IMG/VR virus record: IMGVR_UViG_3300034418_012165
Coordinates: 1-21,949 of that record
DNA from: a virus
DNA length: 21,949 nt
Strand: one strand, 5' to 3'
In this document: positions 1-7,404 of the stretch, one piece after another
Numbering within the stretch: the first letter of the stretch is position 1
How the letters are laid out: each line of letters starts with the position of its first letter
Made by a program: the position numbers and the translations under genes
The notes under the pieces: model-generated
What the model was told of the DNA's origin: nothing
Databases searched by the model: none
What the model saw: only the letters and a program-made list of their open reading frames with translations

Positions 1-249
1 GAGGATATGAAGAACAAAGAACACAGAATCCACCCTACCCAAAAACCTGTGGCTTTGTACACTTGGCTTCTCGATAAGTACGCACAAAAAGGATGGAAGA
101 TTCTGGATACACATCTTGGAAGTGGTTCATCTGCCATAGCTGCCCATGATATGGGATTTGAGTTCCATGGGTATGAACTGGATACAGAATACTTTGAAGC
201 TGCTTCCAAAAGATTGAAACTACACCAACAACAACTACAACTATTTTAG
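1..249 (+). CDS. DNA adenine methyltransferase, C-terminal part (partial)
   Basis: The frame is open at the left edge of the window, so only the last 82 residues are seen. They carry the HPTQKP motif followed by a motif I-like glycine loop (DTHLGSGSSAIAA) and an acidic-aromatic tail (GYELDTEYFEAASKRL). In this order, with the catalytic DPPY/F motif expected upstream, they fit the C-terminal half of a beta-class N6-adenine or N4-cytosine methyltransferase (N6_N4_Mtase family). The glycine loop binds S-adenosylmethionine. The next gene repeats this C-terminal domain almost residue for residue. The first ATG inside the window (position 7) is probably an internal methionine, because the catalytic half must lie further left. 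The target sequence cannot be read from this part. Confidence 0.85.
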   Translation, partial: EDMKNKEHRIHPTQKPVALYTWLLDKYAQKGWKILDTHLGSGSSAIAAHDMGFEFHGYELDTEYFEAASKRLKLHQQQLQLF

Positions 250-255
250 GAGAAT
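34..255 (+). repeat. Direct repeat, copy 1 (methyltransferase C-terminal domain)
   Basis: This stretch matches bases 656-877 at a constant offset of 622 with no insertions or deletions. It includes a 38-base exact match (91-128 with 713-750) and a 35-base exact match (143-177 with 765-799). The similarity runs through the stop codon and the ribosome binding site TTTTAGGAGAAT of the following gene. Confidence 0.85.
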
Positions 256-262
256 CGGAACC

Positions 263-871
263 ATGATACACCTATATAACCAAGATTGCATGGAAGCCAT
301 GGCATCCATGAAAGATAATGAGTTCGATTTGGCTATTGTGGACCCACCTTTTGGTATTGGTAATTTTGTTCAAAATAGTGGGAATAAAAGAGGAAATAAA
401 ATATTTTGGAATAATAATACCCCCTCACAAAAATATTTTGATGAATTAAAAAGAATTTCTAAACATAGAATTATTTTTGGAGCGAATTATTATAATTGTT
501 TTGAAGAAAAACATGGCGCTATTATTTGGTTAAAAAATCAATGTATGCCTAATTTTTCTAAAGCAGTTATCGCTTCATGTACATTTCATAAAAAAATAGA
601 ATTGTATGAACAAACATGGACAAATTATGTTCATGATGGAAGGCTTGGGATTCATCCCTGTGAAATGCCTGTGGCCTTATATACTTGGCTATTGGATAAA
701 TATGCACAAAAGGGATGGAAGATTCTGGATACACATCTTGGAAGTGGTTCTTCCGCAATAGCCGCCCATGATATGGGATTTGAGTTCCATGGGTATGAAA
801 TTGATGAAGAATACTTTGAAGCCGCTTCCAAAAGACTGAAATTACACCAACAACAACTACAACTATTTTAG
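263..871 (+). CDS. DNA adenine methyltransferase, beta class
   Basis: This 202-residue protein has the catalytic DPPF motif at residues 27-30 and a variable central region. After that come HPCEMP (a diverged form of the usual HPTQKP) and the AdoMet-binding loop DTHLGSGSSAIAA near residues 153-165. This order is that of beta-class N6-adenine/N4-cytosine methyltransferases, which methylate an exocyclic amino group in DNA. No restriction partner is visible, so it is probably an orphan enzyme that protects phage DNA, which is inference. The start has a good ribosome site (AGGAGAATCGGAACC before ATG). Bases about 355-680 are much richer in A and T than both ends and use AAA, AAT, TTT and ATT codons heavily, so the middle of the gene looks imported. 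The C-terminal domain duplicates that of the preceding gene. Confidence 0.9.
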   Translation: MIHLYNQDCMEAMASMKDNEFDLAIVDPPFGIGNFVQNSGNKRGNKIFWNNNTPSQKYFDELKRISKHRIIFGANYYNCFEEKHGAIIWLKNQCMPNFSKAVIASCTFHKKIELYEQTWTNYVHDGRLGIHPCEMPVALYTWLLDKYAQKGWKILDTHLGSGSSAIAAHDMGFEFHGYEIDEEYFEAASKRLKLHQQQLQLF

Positions 872-877
872 GAGAAT
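656..877 (+). repeat. Direct repeat, copy 2 (methyltransferase C-terminal domain)
   Basis: Second copy of the repeat at 34-255. Differences are mainly synonymous, apart from HPTQKP becoming HPCEMP and LDTE becoming IDEE. Both copies deliver the same AGGAGAAT ribosome site and a GAACCATGAT start context to the gene that follows. Confidence 0.85.
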
Positions 878-882
878 GAACC

Positions 883-1239
883 ATGATTCTTATTTGTAAC
901 CACATCAAAGACTTTTCCATCTATTCCAAAACGAACTCCAAAAGGGTTGTGGAACCCGTGGCCATAAACATCCAAAACATTGTATATCTCACCCCCATGA
1001 ATCTGTGGAAAGATGGAGATGAAACCATCCAAATCACTAGGGTTGTTTTGAATCGCGCTCATCTGGAAACCCATGAAGATATTTTGTACTTGGAACACAA
1101 TTTTGAAGAGCTTCGTGGGATGCTCTTTGGGATGACGTTGGTTCATGATTACCGCGTGGAGCATGGAACCCACTATCTTCAATCTTTTGAGTTCACACTT
1201 CCAAAAGATGATTGTGAAGATGATGATATCTCTTTCTAG
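883..1239 (+). CDS. Hypothetical protein, 118 residues
   Basis: I do not recognise this gene. It follows the methyltransferase by 11 bases and has a strong ribosome site (AGGAGAATGAACC before ATG), so it is probably co-transcribed. The protein has no signal peptide or membrane segment. It has alternating hydrophobic stretches (AINIQNIVYL, IQITRVVLN, EDILYLEHNFEEL) that suggest a small beta-rich fold, and a very acidic C-terminus (DDCEDDD). The layout loosely recalls small FlbD-like proteins, but I would not assign that family. It sits among plus-strand DNA-modification genes, so an early or accessory role is more likely than a structural one. A minus-strand frame covers the same region but lacks a ribosome site. 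Confidence 0.75.
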   Translation: MILICNHIKDFSIYSKTNSKRVVEPVAINIQNIVYLTPMNLWKDGDETIQITRVVLNRAHLETHEDILYLEHNFEELRGMLFGMTLVHDYRVEHGTHYLQSFEFTLPKDDCEDDDISF

Positions 1240-1264
1240 CCTTATCAATAAGGAAATCCACACC

Positions 1265-1426
1265 ATGAAGAAGGGAGAATATCACTATTTCTTCTTCATG
1301 GTGAATGGATACCGTGTTTTTGTTCGCAAAAATCCCAATGGACATATCTGGGGGAGCTGTGATTGTTTGGGCTATAAGTTCAAGAAGAAGTGTAAGCATC
1401 TGGAACACTGCTTTAGTGAAATCTAG
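1265..1426 (+). CDS. Small SWIM-type zinc-finger protein, 53 residues
   Basis: This short basic protein contains CDCLGYKFKKKCKHL near residues 33-47. That is a CxC-x(7)-CxH zinc ligand pattern typical of SWIM zinc fingers, which bind DNA or protein partners. The N-terminal half (YFFFMVNGYRVFVRKNPNGHIWGS) reads as a beta hairpin leading into the finger, as in other SWIM domains. I chose ATG at 1265 because AAGGAAATCCACACC precedes it. An in-frame upstream ATG at 1145 would overlap the previous gene by nearly 100 bases and has no clear ribosome site. The stop codon at 1424-1426 interlocks with the holin stop codon on the other strand. A regulatory or nucleic-acid-binding role is inferred. Confidence 0.75.
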   Translation: MKKGEYHYFFFMVNGYRVFVRKNPNGHIWGSCDCLGYKFKKKCKHLEHCFSEI

Positions 1427-1785
1427 ATTCCGTTTTCCTTCAATTTATCTTTCACTTTTAGTTCCAAGATTTGTTCTTTCATGGGTTCCAGGATAGCAAA
1501 AAGTTTTTTCTGCCCTTTTTCCAATGAATCTATTCGAGAAGAGAATCCATCCACCATTTGTTTTTTATCGCTAGTTAAATCACTAATCATTTTCTCAAAT
1601 CTATCCCTCATTTCAAGTTCTTCACATTTGGCTTCTTGTCGTAATCGCTCGTTATCTGCTCTAGATTGTTCACGGGTTTTTTCAAGCTCTTTGTTGGTCT
1701 GAATATAGGAATAAATCATCCAAGCCAAAAATGGGCTATTAGTGGCTAAATTTACCCATAAATCATGATAGGTGGTGGGGTCCAT
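1423..1785 (-). CDS. Putative holin, BhlA/UviB-like
   Basis: This 120-residue protein has one N-terminal hydrophobic segment (residues about 12-26, SPFLAWMIYSYIQ). A long charged heptad-rich helix follows (KELEKTREQSRADNERLRQEAKCEELEMRDRFEKM and onward). This is the layout of BhlA/UviB-type holins, small proteins that open the inner membrane during lysis. It lies directly after the likely lysis enzyme, with one base between the TAA of that gene and this ATG. I chose ATG at 1785 because GGAGAATAAG precedes it, a good ribosome site made by the 3' end of the upstream gene. The TTG four codons upstream would put that site inside the gene. It is the last gene of the minus-strand late block. Confidence 0.65.
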   Translation of the reverse strand: MDPTTYHDLWVNLATNSPFLAWMIYSYIQTNKELEKTREQSRADNERLRQEAKCEELEMRDRFEKMISDLTSDKKQMVDGFSSRIDSLEKGQKKLFAILEPMKEQILELKVKDKLKENGI

Positions 1786-1786
1786 C

Positions 1787-2362
1787 TTATTCTCCAATTA
1801 GTGTGAATGTGAAGGTGTGGTATCCCCTCACATCTTTTTGTTTATGTACAAGGTTCATGAATTGGTTCCATTCTGCCATCTTGGAAAACACTATACATCC
1901 AGCGCTATATCTATCCACCTCCGTGGAATCATAGATGGAACTTCTATGAATGTTCAAACCTATGATGGATTTGTATACTTCCCCACCATAATCAGCTCTA
2001 TCATCTTTGTTTCCATCCCTCCAAAATTCAACGGGTTGGCACTGGATAAGGGCTTCATATTTTCCCCTATGTAACCCCACCTTATAAGCGCCGCGGGCTT
2101 GTTGTGGGTGTTTATACACTGCACAATCCTTATAATCTTGTTTTGTAAGCCAATAGCGCCCCGCGTCGGTGGATACTTGAAAGATATGTTCCTTCCATTC
2201 CCCATCTTCCCCAAGATAGCACACGTGAAGCTTATCATCATATTGGTTGGAATGGTTTTCCAGATTACGAACTCCAATAATGTTCAAATCATAGGGACCA
2301 TCTTGGAACACCTTGAAACCATATTCTTCTTGAATCTTGTCTAATATTTTGGGCTTACACAT
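1787..2362 (-). CDS. YkuD-like peptidoglycan enzyme, probable lysis protein
   Basis: This 191-residue protein has a GLNIHRSS segment with His139. After a 13-residue gap comes SAGC (Ser153 to Cys156). His followed by S-x-G-C is the signature of YkuD-type L,D-transpeptidases, which use a catalytic cysteine on peptidoglycan stem peptides. The N-terminal half (DNKLHV-like DDKLHVCYL, WKEHIFQVSTDAGRYWL, RGAYKVGLHRGKYEAL) resembles phage proteins that carry this fold. I infer an endolysin or cell-wall-processing role because the gene lies between the tail hub and the holin. No signal peptide is visible, so a holin would be needed for export. It overlaps the hub gene by 8 bases (ATGTGTAA). Confidence 0.65.
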   Translation of the reverse strand: MCKPKILDKIQEEYGFKVFQDGPYDLNIIGVRNLENHSNQYDDKLHVCYLGEDGEWKEHIFQVSTDAGRYWLTKQDYKDCAVYKHPQQARGAYKVGLHRGKYEALIQCQPVEFWRDGNKDDRADYGGEVYKSIIGLNIHRSSIYDSTEVDRYSAGCIVFSKMAEWNQFMNLVHKQKDVRGYHTFTFTLIGE

Positions 2363-4085
2363 TGCGGTTATACCTTAGTGGGTTGTAGTCTATTTTTATA
2401 TCCATTAGCCATCTTCCTTCATCAAATACTTTGGAAATAATTTGCCCATGATGGCCATCCAAACCAATCTCTTCATCTGTGATTTGGATTATATCACCCA
2501 AAACAAGGTATCCATAACGTAACGATACACTATATTGAACACTCTTGATGGGAAGAGCTTCACGTTCCAAGATATCTTGGGCTATCCTTTGCGCTGTTCC
2601 ATTATCATAGCAAAAATCAAGTGATACCACTTTCTCTTTCCTTCCATATCTCTGGATGGATATCATACTTTTTGGATGGGCAATATAAGAGATGGAAGCC
2701 AACGTGGAAGCCGCGGGGATTTCATTGGATACCTGTACAAAAGTGGAATAATCATCCACCACCCCATTCATGGCATATCGAACCGTAATATGGTTGGAAA
2801 CATCCTCTGGGGTATTGATGGAAACCACCGCCCCCGCTCTTTGGAACTCAGTTCCAGCTATTATGGTCAATCGTGGTCTTACATCTCCCACAGTTTGGAA
2901 CAAATCCAATACAGGTTTCAAACCATTGGGACCATTCACAATTGAGATGGGGAGATAAGCCACAATATTCTTTTGAAGCCATTGGAACACGGTTATTTTA
3001 TCATCATTGACATAACCCGCGAACTTGTATTGATTCAGTAATGGTCTTAGGGCGTTCCACGCTTCATAATCCACATCCGTGGTGAGCTCGGATAACAGCC
3101 ACAAACAGATATCCCCACCACCTTCCAAATCTCCCTCACCCACGGGATTGGGATAAGCTCCACCATCATCCCATTCAATCCACACTTGTCTATCACTATT
3201 CGCCCCCACATCTTGGGGTATAGGGGAACTAGTATCAAGATGAAAATATGTTAGTGTTCGGTTGTCGATATTGACAAAGGTGGAGATGGTAGCCCCATCC
3301 ACTTCCCCTGTGTTGGAATACGCTTGTATTGTGTTGGCATTGGTAACATGGCCACAAGCTAAATAATAAACAGGTTTTTGGGCTATGCTGGGGTCATAGG
3401 CGATAACATAAGCGGGGGTAATGGGGATTTCCAACACATTACCATTGGATTGTTGTACCCCGTGGAGCTTCCCAAATACCCATGGAATCACTTTCCCCCT
3501 ATGGATATCTTGAACCTCCGTTAAACCTCTGTCTTGTGGCCATTCTGGGGAAACATACAAAGCATTAGAACAAGATACACTTTCCACATACATGTTGGGT
3601 CCCATGATGGTACTTAGAAGCCCCTGTGATGATATAAGGGCTTTGTTTTCGATTGAGAACTCCACATATCCCACTGGCCTATTTGGATGGCCATAATTGG
3701 GGCTTGTGATGATTCCTTTGAAGATAATTGGTCTATCATCATATTGGGTTTGTATCTCCCCATTCTTGATAAGGGCATAGCCAATGGAAGCCGTGGAACC
3801 TTCCAAGAATTTCCCTTCCATCTGTTTTATGGCTATATTCAGATTCTGGAATGTGATGGCCATGGAAACACTATCCGCTTGGGCGCTTATATCTCCCACC
3901 TTTTGAAGCGTGGAATTGACCACCACATCTTCCAATCCACTGAGATAGGGATAGTTCTTCCCATCCCCATCCACCAAATCCATAGTGATAGTGGAGAAGC
4001 GGAAAACCTCACCCAAATAAGATATTTCCATAGTCCATATTATATCAATCTCTTCCCAATTTACACGGGTACCAAAATAGGACAT
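2355..4085 (-). CDS. Tail hub / tail-tip protein
   Basis: This 576-residue protein lies between the large receptor-type tail protein and the lysis genes. The N-terminal third has tail-hub character (LGEVFRFSTITMDLVDGDGKNYPYLSGLEDV, then SVSMAITFQNLNIAIKQMEGKFLEGSTASI). The centre has a segment typical of hub proteins (DDKITVFQWLQKNIVAYLPISIVNG). The C-terminus alternates beta strands (YGYLVLGDIIQITDEEIGLDG, GRWLMDIKIDYNPLRYNRNV). I infer that it closes the distal end of the tail tube. Its start overlaps the stop of the upstream gene by one base (TAATG), so translation is probably coupled. No enzyme motif is obvious. It could also be a tail-associated adsorption protein. Confidence 0.6.
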   Translation of the reverse strand: MSYFGTRVNWEEIDIIWTMEISYLGEVFRFSTITMDLVDGDGKNYPYLSGLEDVVVNSTLQKVGDISAQADSVSMAITFQNLNIAIKQMEGKFLEGSTASIGYALIKNGEIQTQYDDRPIIFKGIITSPNYGHPNRPVGYVEFSIENKALISSQGLLSTIMGPNMYVESVSCSNALYVSPEWPQDRGLTEVQDIHRGKVIPWVFGKLHGVQQSNGNVLEIPITPAYVIAYDPSIAQKPVYYLACGHVTNANTIQAYSNTGEVDGATISTFVNIDNRTLTYFHLDTSSPIPQDVGANSDRQVWIEWDDGGAYPNPVGEGDLEGGGDICLWLLSELTTDVDYEAWNALRPLLNQYKFAGYVNDDKITVFQWLQKNIVAYLPISIVNGPNGLKPVLDLFQTVGDVRPRLTIIAGTEFQRAGAVVSINTPEDVSNHITVRYAMNGVVDDYSTFVQVSNEIPAASTLASISYIAHPKSMISIQRYGRKEKVVSLDFCYDNGTAQRIAQDILEREALPIKSVQYSVSLRYGYLVLGDIIQITDEEIGLDGHHGQIISKVFDEGRWLMDIKIDYNPLRYNRNV

Positions 4086-7000
4086 TATTTCACCTCTTTC
4101 AAAGTGATGGTGGCAATTCGAAACACTTCCCCACTTTCCACTTGGAGTTCATCACCCACAACATGTTCTATTTGAACATCTCCTTCCAGTGTTACCAAAG
4201 CCTGTTCCTTTTCCCTGTTCAAATACCTCTTATCTTGTGCCAATGAAGTGGATTTGGTAACATTGGGGAGATACACAAAGTGCTTCACAGCGCCTTGGAT
4301 GTATCGCAAGAATCCAATCATCAAATCTGGGGCTTCATTGTTAACGGCTATGGGTTCCGCTCCACTTTGGTTTGAACTCATCCAATAATCAATATCTGGG
4401 GAGTCACCTTGTAATTGGGAAATATCTATTCCATCTGTCCACGCAAGATTGAACACTCTTGTGGGTGGGGATATTTCGCGGCTATATCTCACACCATCTT
4501 GGGTTTCAATCGTTACGGTTCCACTTTGGATTTGGATGGTTCTTCCTCTTCCATATTGCCTACCAGGAATGATAACAGGACCCATGATAAGTTCTCCAAT
4601 TCGAATATCATTATCATAGGTTTGTTGAGCATCGGTTACAATTTTGAATCCCTTGGCCTTCTTGCCATTCATGGAAACCACCATGGAAAACACAGGGGGG
4701 ATGAAATAGATGGTTCCACTTCCCTGTGGTGGAGCTGTATCAAATACCACCGTGCTTTGTTTCGTGGTCGTGGAAGTTCCTCCAAATTTTCCTTCGGTAT
4801 TGGATAAAACCTTTCTGTATCCCGTTCCCAAGATTCCCATATTGAAAAATGCAGTCCATCCCACCAATTCATTCAAAGTGAAATATGGTTCATCTCCACC
4901 CGTGGTTCCTCGTACTGTTCTCCCACTGGCAACACAGGAACATTGGATTTGGTTATCTATGGATGTAAGAAGCTGCCAAGAACCACCAAAATAATAATAG
5001 ATATCTCCACTTCTCCAATTCACGCCATTGAAGTGAAATCCCATCAAATCATTGGGCATGTTCTCGACATAGGAAAGAGAAGAATCTTCATTGAATGAGA
5101 AGGAAATAGATTGTGAAGGGATATTCCCCACCAATGTTTTTTCACTTCTCCATTGGATTCTTGGGGAAGGGGCTTGTGAATATAGGATGTTGTCTATCGG
5201 ATAATCATATTCTGGAAGGATTTGGAACTCTTCTCCTTCATACGTGGGGCCATCTGTGGACGAGATGGAAACCCCATCATAAATGTAAGCATACTGACCC
5301 AGGGGAGGATAAGCGCGTGTAGCCAAATCATCAGGATTAGTGAATCCACTAGCCAATCCCATCCCCGTGGCTGTGAGGGTTGAAACATGGAACTCCCTCC
5401 ACTCAGTTTGTAGGGTTCCACTAGCCCAAGCAAGATGGCCAAATATAATTTCATGTCCAGCTCCCGTGGAAGCGGCGCTTCCCACAGTTTGGTTGATGGC
5501 TATCTCATCCCATGTTCTCAATCCCCCAAGGGTATACGTTCGATACCACGCACTAGCCTTATTTCCATCCCCCAAGGCACACAAGATATCCACCCCTTGG
5601 GTGTTATCGTGGTTTATGGTCGCAATGGTGGAACCTCCGGTGATATCTTTCAAAACAATCTGTGTGGTGGTTATATCCACCTCAATCTTGTATCTATTCG
5701 TTCCATTGTCCATTTGAAGAGTAAAACCACGTCTATTATTGGCACTATCTCCCCCTGTGGTGGCAATACAAGAAGAACGTATAATGATTCCCTGTTCTGT
5801 GTAATCTGTGGCTGTGGCGCTAGTGGGAAGAGCATTCCATGAATAATATCTGAAAGATGGAAATCCCACCGAGCTTGTAATTCTCAGATTTCCCCCTGTT
5901 AATATATCATTACCCGTTCCCAAAACACTCAAACCCGTGATGGAAGTGGGTTCATCTAGTGGTAGATAGTTCCTAATGTATCCCGCGCGGCTCCAATCCG
6001 CTTGTGGGGCTTCATAGGCGGTTTGTGGAAGGTTTAGTGTACTGTATCCACCCAAAAATGTGAGAATAACAGAATTATCCAATGTGGAAGAGGAATCCGC
6101 ATTGGAAACAATCAAACCCGTGGATTTCCAAACCACTCCAAACATATCTCTCAATCTGGTGAAACTGTCATCACATTCAAGGGTTGTTCCCTGTGCAATG
6201 GTGTAATTCCCATTGGTATACTTGAAGGAAAGACCATCTTGGGAAACTTGGGAAACAATGAAGTAATTTGTGGCTCCACTATACGCATAAACATAGATGG
6301 TTCCATCACTATCCACCAACATGGCTGTATCACCACCCGTTAAATAATCATTTGTACCACCCGCGGCATTGGGAACACTCAAAAGATTCACATATGCACT
6401 TGATTCACGCAAAAGATGAATATTGGAAAACGGATTGGGAAGTTCCATATATTGTAACCCTCCCGTGGTGGCCACGTAGGAAACAACATATCTCCCCAAT
6501 CTGGTAGCAAGATTCACCTTTCTGAAAGAGTTACTTTCCAGATTATCATCTGTGGATATTCGTGTGAAGTTGGAACCCCCATCTATTGACACAAATTGGA
6601 AGAGCTGGTTTCTCTTGGTCACTATTGTGTTATTGATTTCCGTTTCCACCAAAAGCACTATGGAACCCGTAATAGCCGCCATTCTCATTCGTATGATGTT
6701 GTAGGTATTCACCCCCGCGCCTGTGGTGGTTCCTACTGGGATGGTGGCCGCTAGGGATTCACGTGAAGCAATATCAAAAGAAACACCATCATCGACGCTT
6801 CGCAATACTCGAATATTGGCTTCCCCATCATCCTCCAAGATGAACGCCAAAATGATGGAACCATCCTCAAGTTGTGCCATGGTGGAATGAAATCTTTGGG
6901 TGGTGGTTACTGTGGAGAGCTTGGAAAACACTGTGGTGGTGGCTTCATTTCCATCCTTATCATATCGTTTCACGTGTAGCGTACTTCCCACCGCTGTATC

Positions 7001-7402
7001 CCATTGGTACGACACCAAAAGAGATTCCTGGGTAGTCACCAAAGCCGTGGGAAGTCGATAATTGTTCGTGGAAGACCCCAAGATATCTATCTCAAAACCA
7101 CTAATCGCATTATACGCATCACGCCCATATTCCACACTGGTGGAAATGTTATTTTCTTTGAACGTGAATCTTGAACCATATCCCGCGCTTCCCCCTTTAC
7201 GGGTTACCACGGTAATATCTCCACCATCACTTTGGTTTCCACTTGCCAACAATCTCATTTTGGAAGATTGTTGGGGGATGGGGTCACCCGCCCTTGGATT
7301 CTGTTGTGATATGTTGGTTTCACTCTGCCAAAAGTTGGCTATGGAGATATCCAAGGGAAGAATGAACCCCCTTAGATAATTTGGTGTTTTATCGCTTCCC
7401 AT
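4085..7402 (-). CDS. Large tail-tip receptor-binding-type protein with Asp-box repeats
   Basis: This 1105-residue protein directly follows the tape measure gene, with two bases between them. The N-terminal half has three Asp-box-like motifs (SVDDGVSF near 202, SIDGGSNF near 272, SQDGLSF near 387). These mark sialidase-like beta-propellers. Residues about 540-690 look like a concanavalin/LamG-type jelly roll (GFTLQMDNGTNRYKIEVDI, GHEIIFGHLAWASGTLQTEWREFHVS). The C-terminal quarter is beta-rich and ends in VVGDELQVESGEVFRIATITLKEVK. Position and architecture suggest a tail-tip protein that recognises surface glycans. I see no clear full set of sialidase catalytic residues, so binding is more likely than hydrolysis. 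That function is inference. Confidence 0.6.
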   Translation of the reverse strand: MGSDKTPNYLRGFILPLDISIANFWQSETNISQQNPRAGDPIPQQSSKMRLLASGNQSDGGDITVVTRKGGSAGYGSRFTFKENNISTSVEYGRDAYNAISGFEIDILGSSTNNYRLPTALVTTQESLLVSYQWDTAVGSTLHVKRYDKDGNEATTTVFSKLSTVTTTQRFHSTMAQLEDGSIILAFILEDDGEANIRVLRSVDDGVSFDIASRESLAATIPVGTTTGAGVNTYNIIRMRMAAITGSIVLLVETEINNTIVTKRNQLFQFVSIDGGSNFTRISTDDNLESNSFRKVNLATRLGRYVVSYVATTGGLQYMELPNPFSNIHLLRESSAYVNLLSVPNAAGGTNDYLTGGDTAMLVDSDGTIYVYAYSGATNYFIVSQVSQDGLSFKYTNGNYTIAQGTTLECDDSFTRLRDMFGVVWKSTGLIVSNADSSSTLDNSVILTFLGGYSTLNLPQTAYEAPQADWSRAGYIRNYLPLDEPTSITGLSVLGTGNDILTGGNLRITSSVGFPSFRYYSWNALPTSATATDYTEQGIIIRSSCIATTGGDSANNRRGFTLQMDNGTNRYKIEVDITTTQIVLKDITGGSTIATINHDNTQGVDILCALGDGNKASAWYRTYTLGGLRTWDEIAINQTVGSAASTGAGHEIIFGHLAWASGTLQTEWREFHVSTLTATGMGLASGFTNPDDLATRAYPPLGQYAYIYDGVSISSTDGPTYEGEEFQILPEYDYPIDNILYSQAPSPRIQWRSEKTLVGNIPSQSISFSFNEDSSLSYVENMPNDLMGFHFNGVNWRSGDIYYYFGGSWQLLTSIDNQIQCSCVASGRTVRGTTGGDEPYFTLNELVGWTAFFNMGILGTGYRKVLSNTEGKFGGTSTTTKQSTVVFDTAPPQGSGTIYFIPPVFSMVVSMNGKKAKGFKIVTDAQQTYDNDIRIGELIMGPVIIPGRQYGRGRTIQIQSGTVTIETQDGVRYSREISPPTRVFNLAWTDGIDISQLQGDSPDIDYWMSSNQSGAEPIAVNNEAPDLMIGFLRYIQGAVKHFVYLPNVTKSTSLAQDKRYLNREKEQALVTLEGDVQIEHVVGDELQVESGEVFRIATITLKEVK

Positions 7403-7404
7403 AA

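Noticed and set aside
567-920. A minus-strand frame over the methyltransferase C-terminal repeat
   Set aside because: A related minus-strand frame also appears over the first copy (35-271), so it is a by-product of the conserved repeat on the coding strand.
868-1266. A 132-codon minus-strand frame opposite the 118-residue gene
   Set aside because: There is no ribosome site, and its end runs over the methyltransferase 3' end. The plus-strand gene has an AGGAGAAT site and a consistent operon position.
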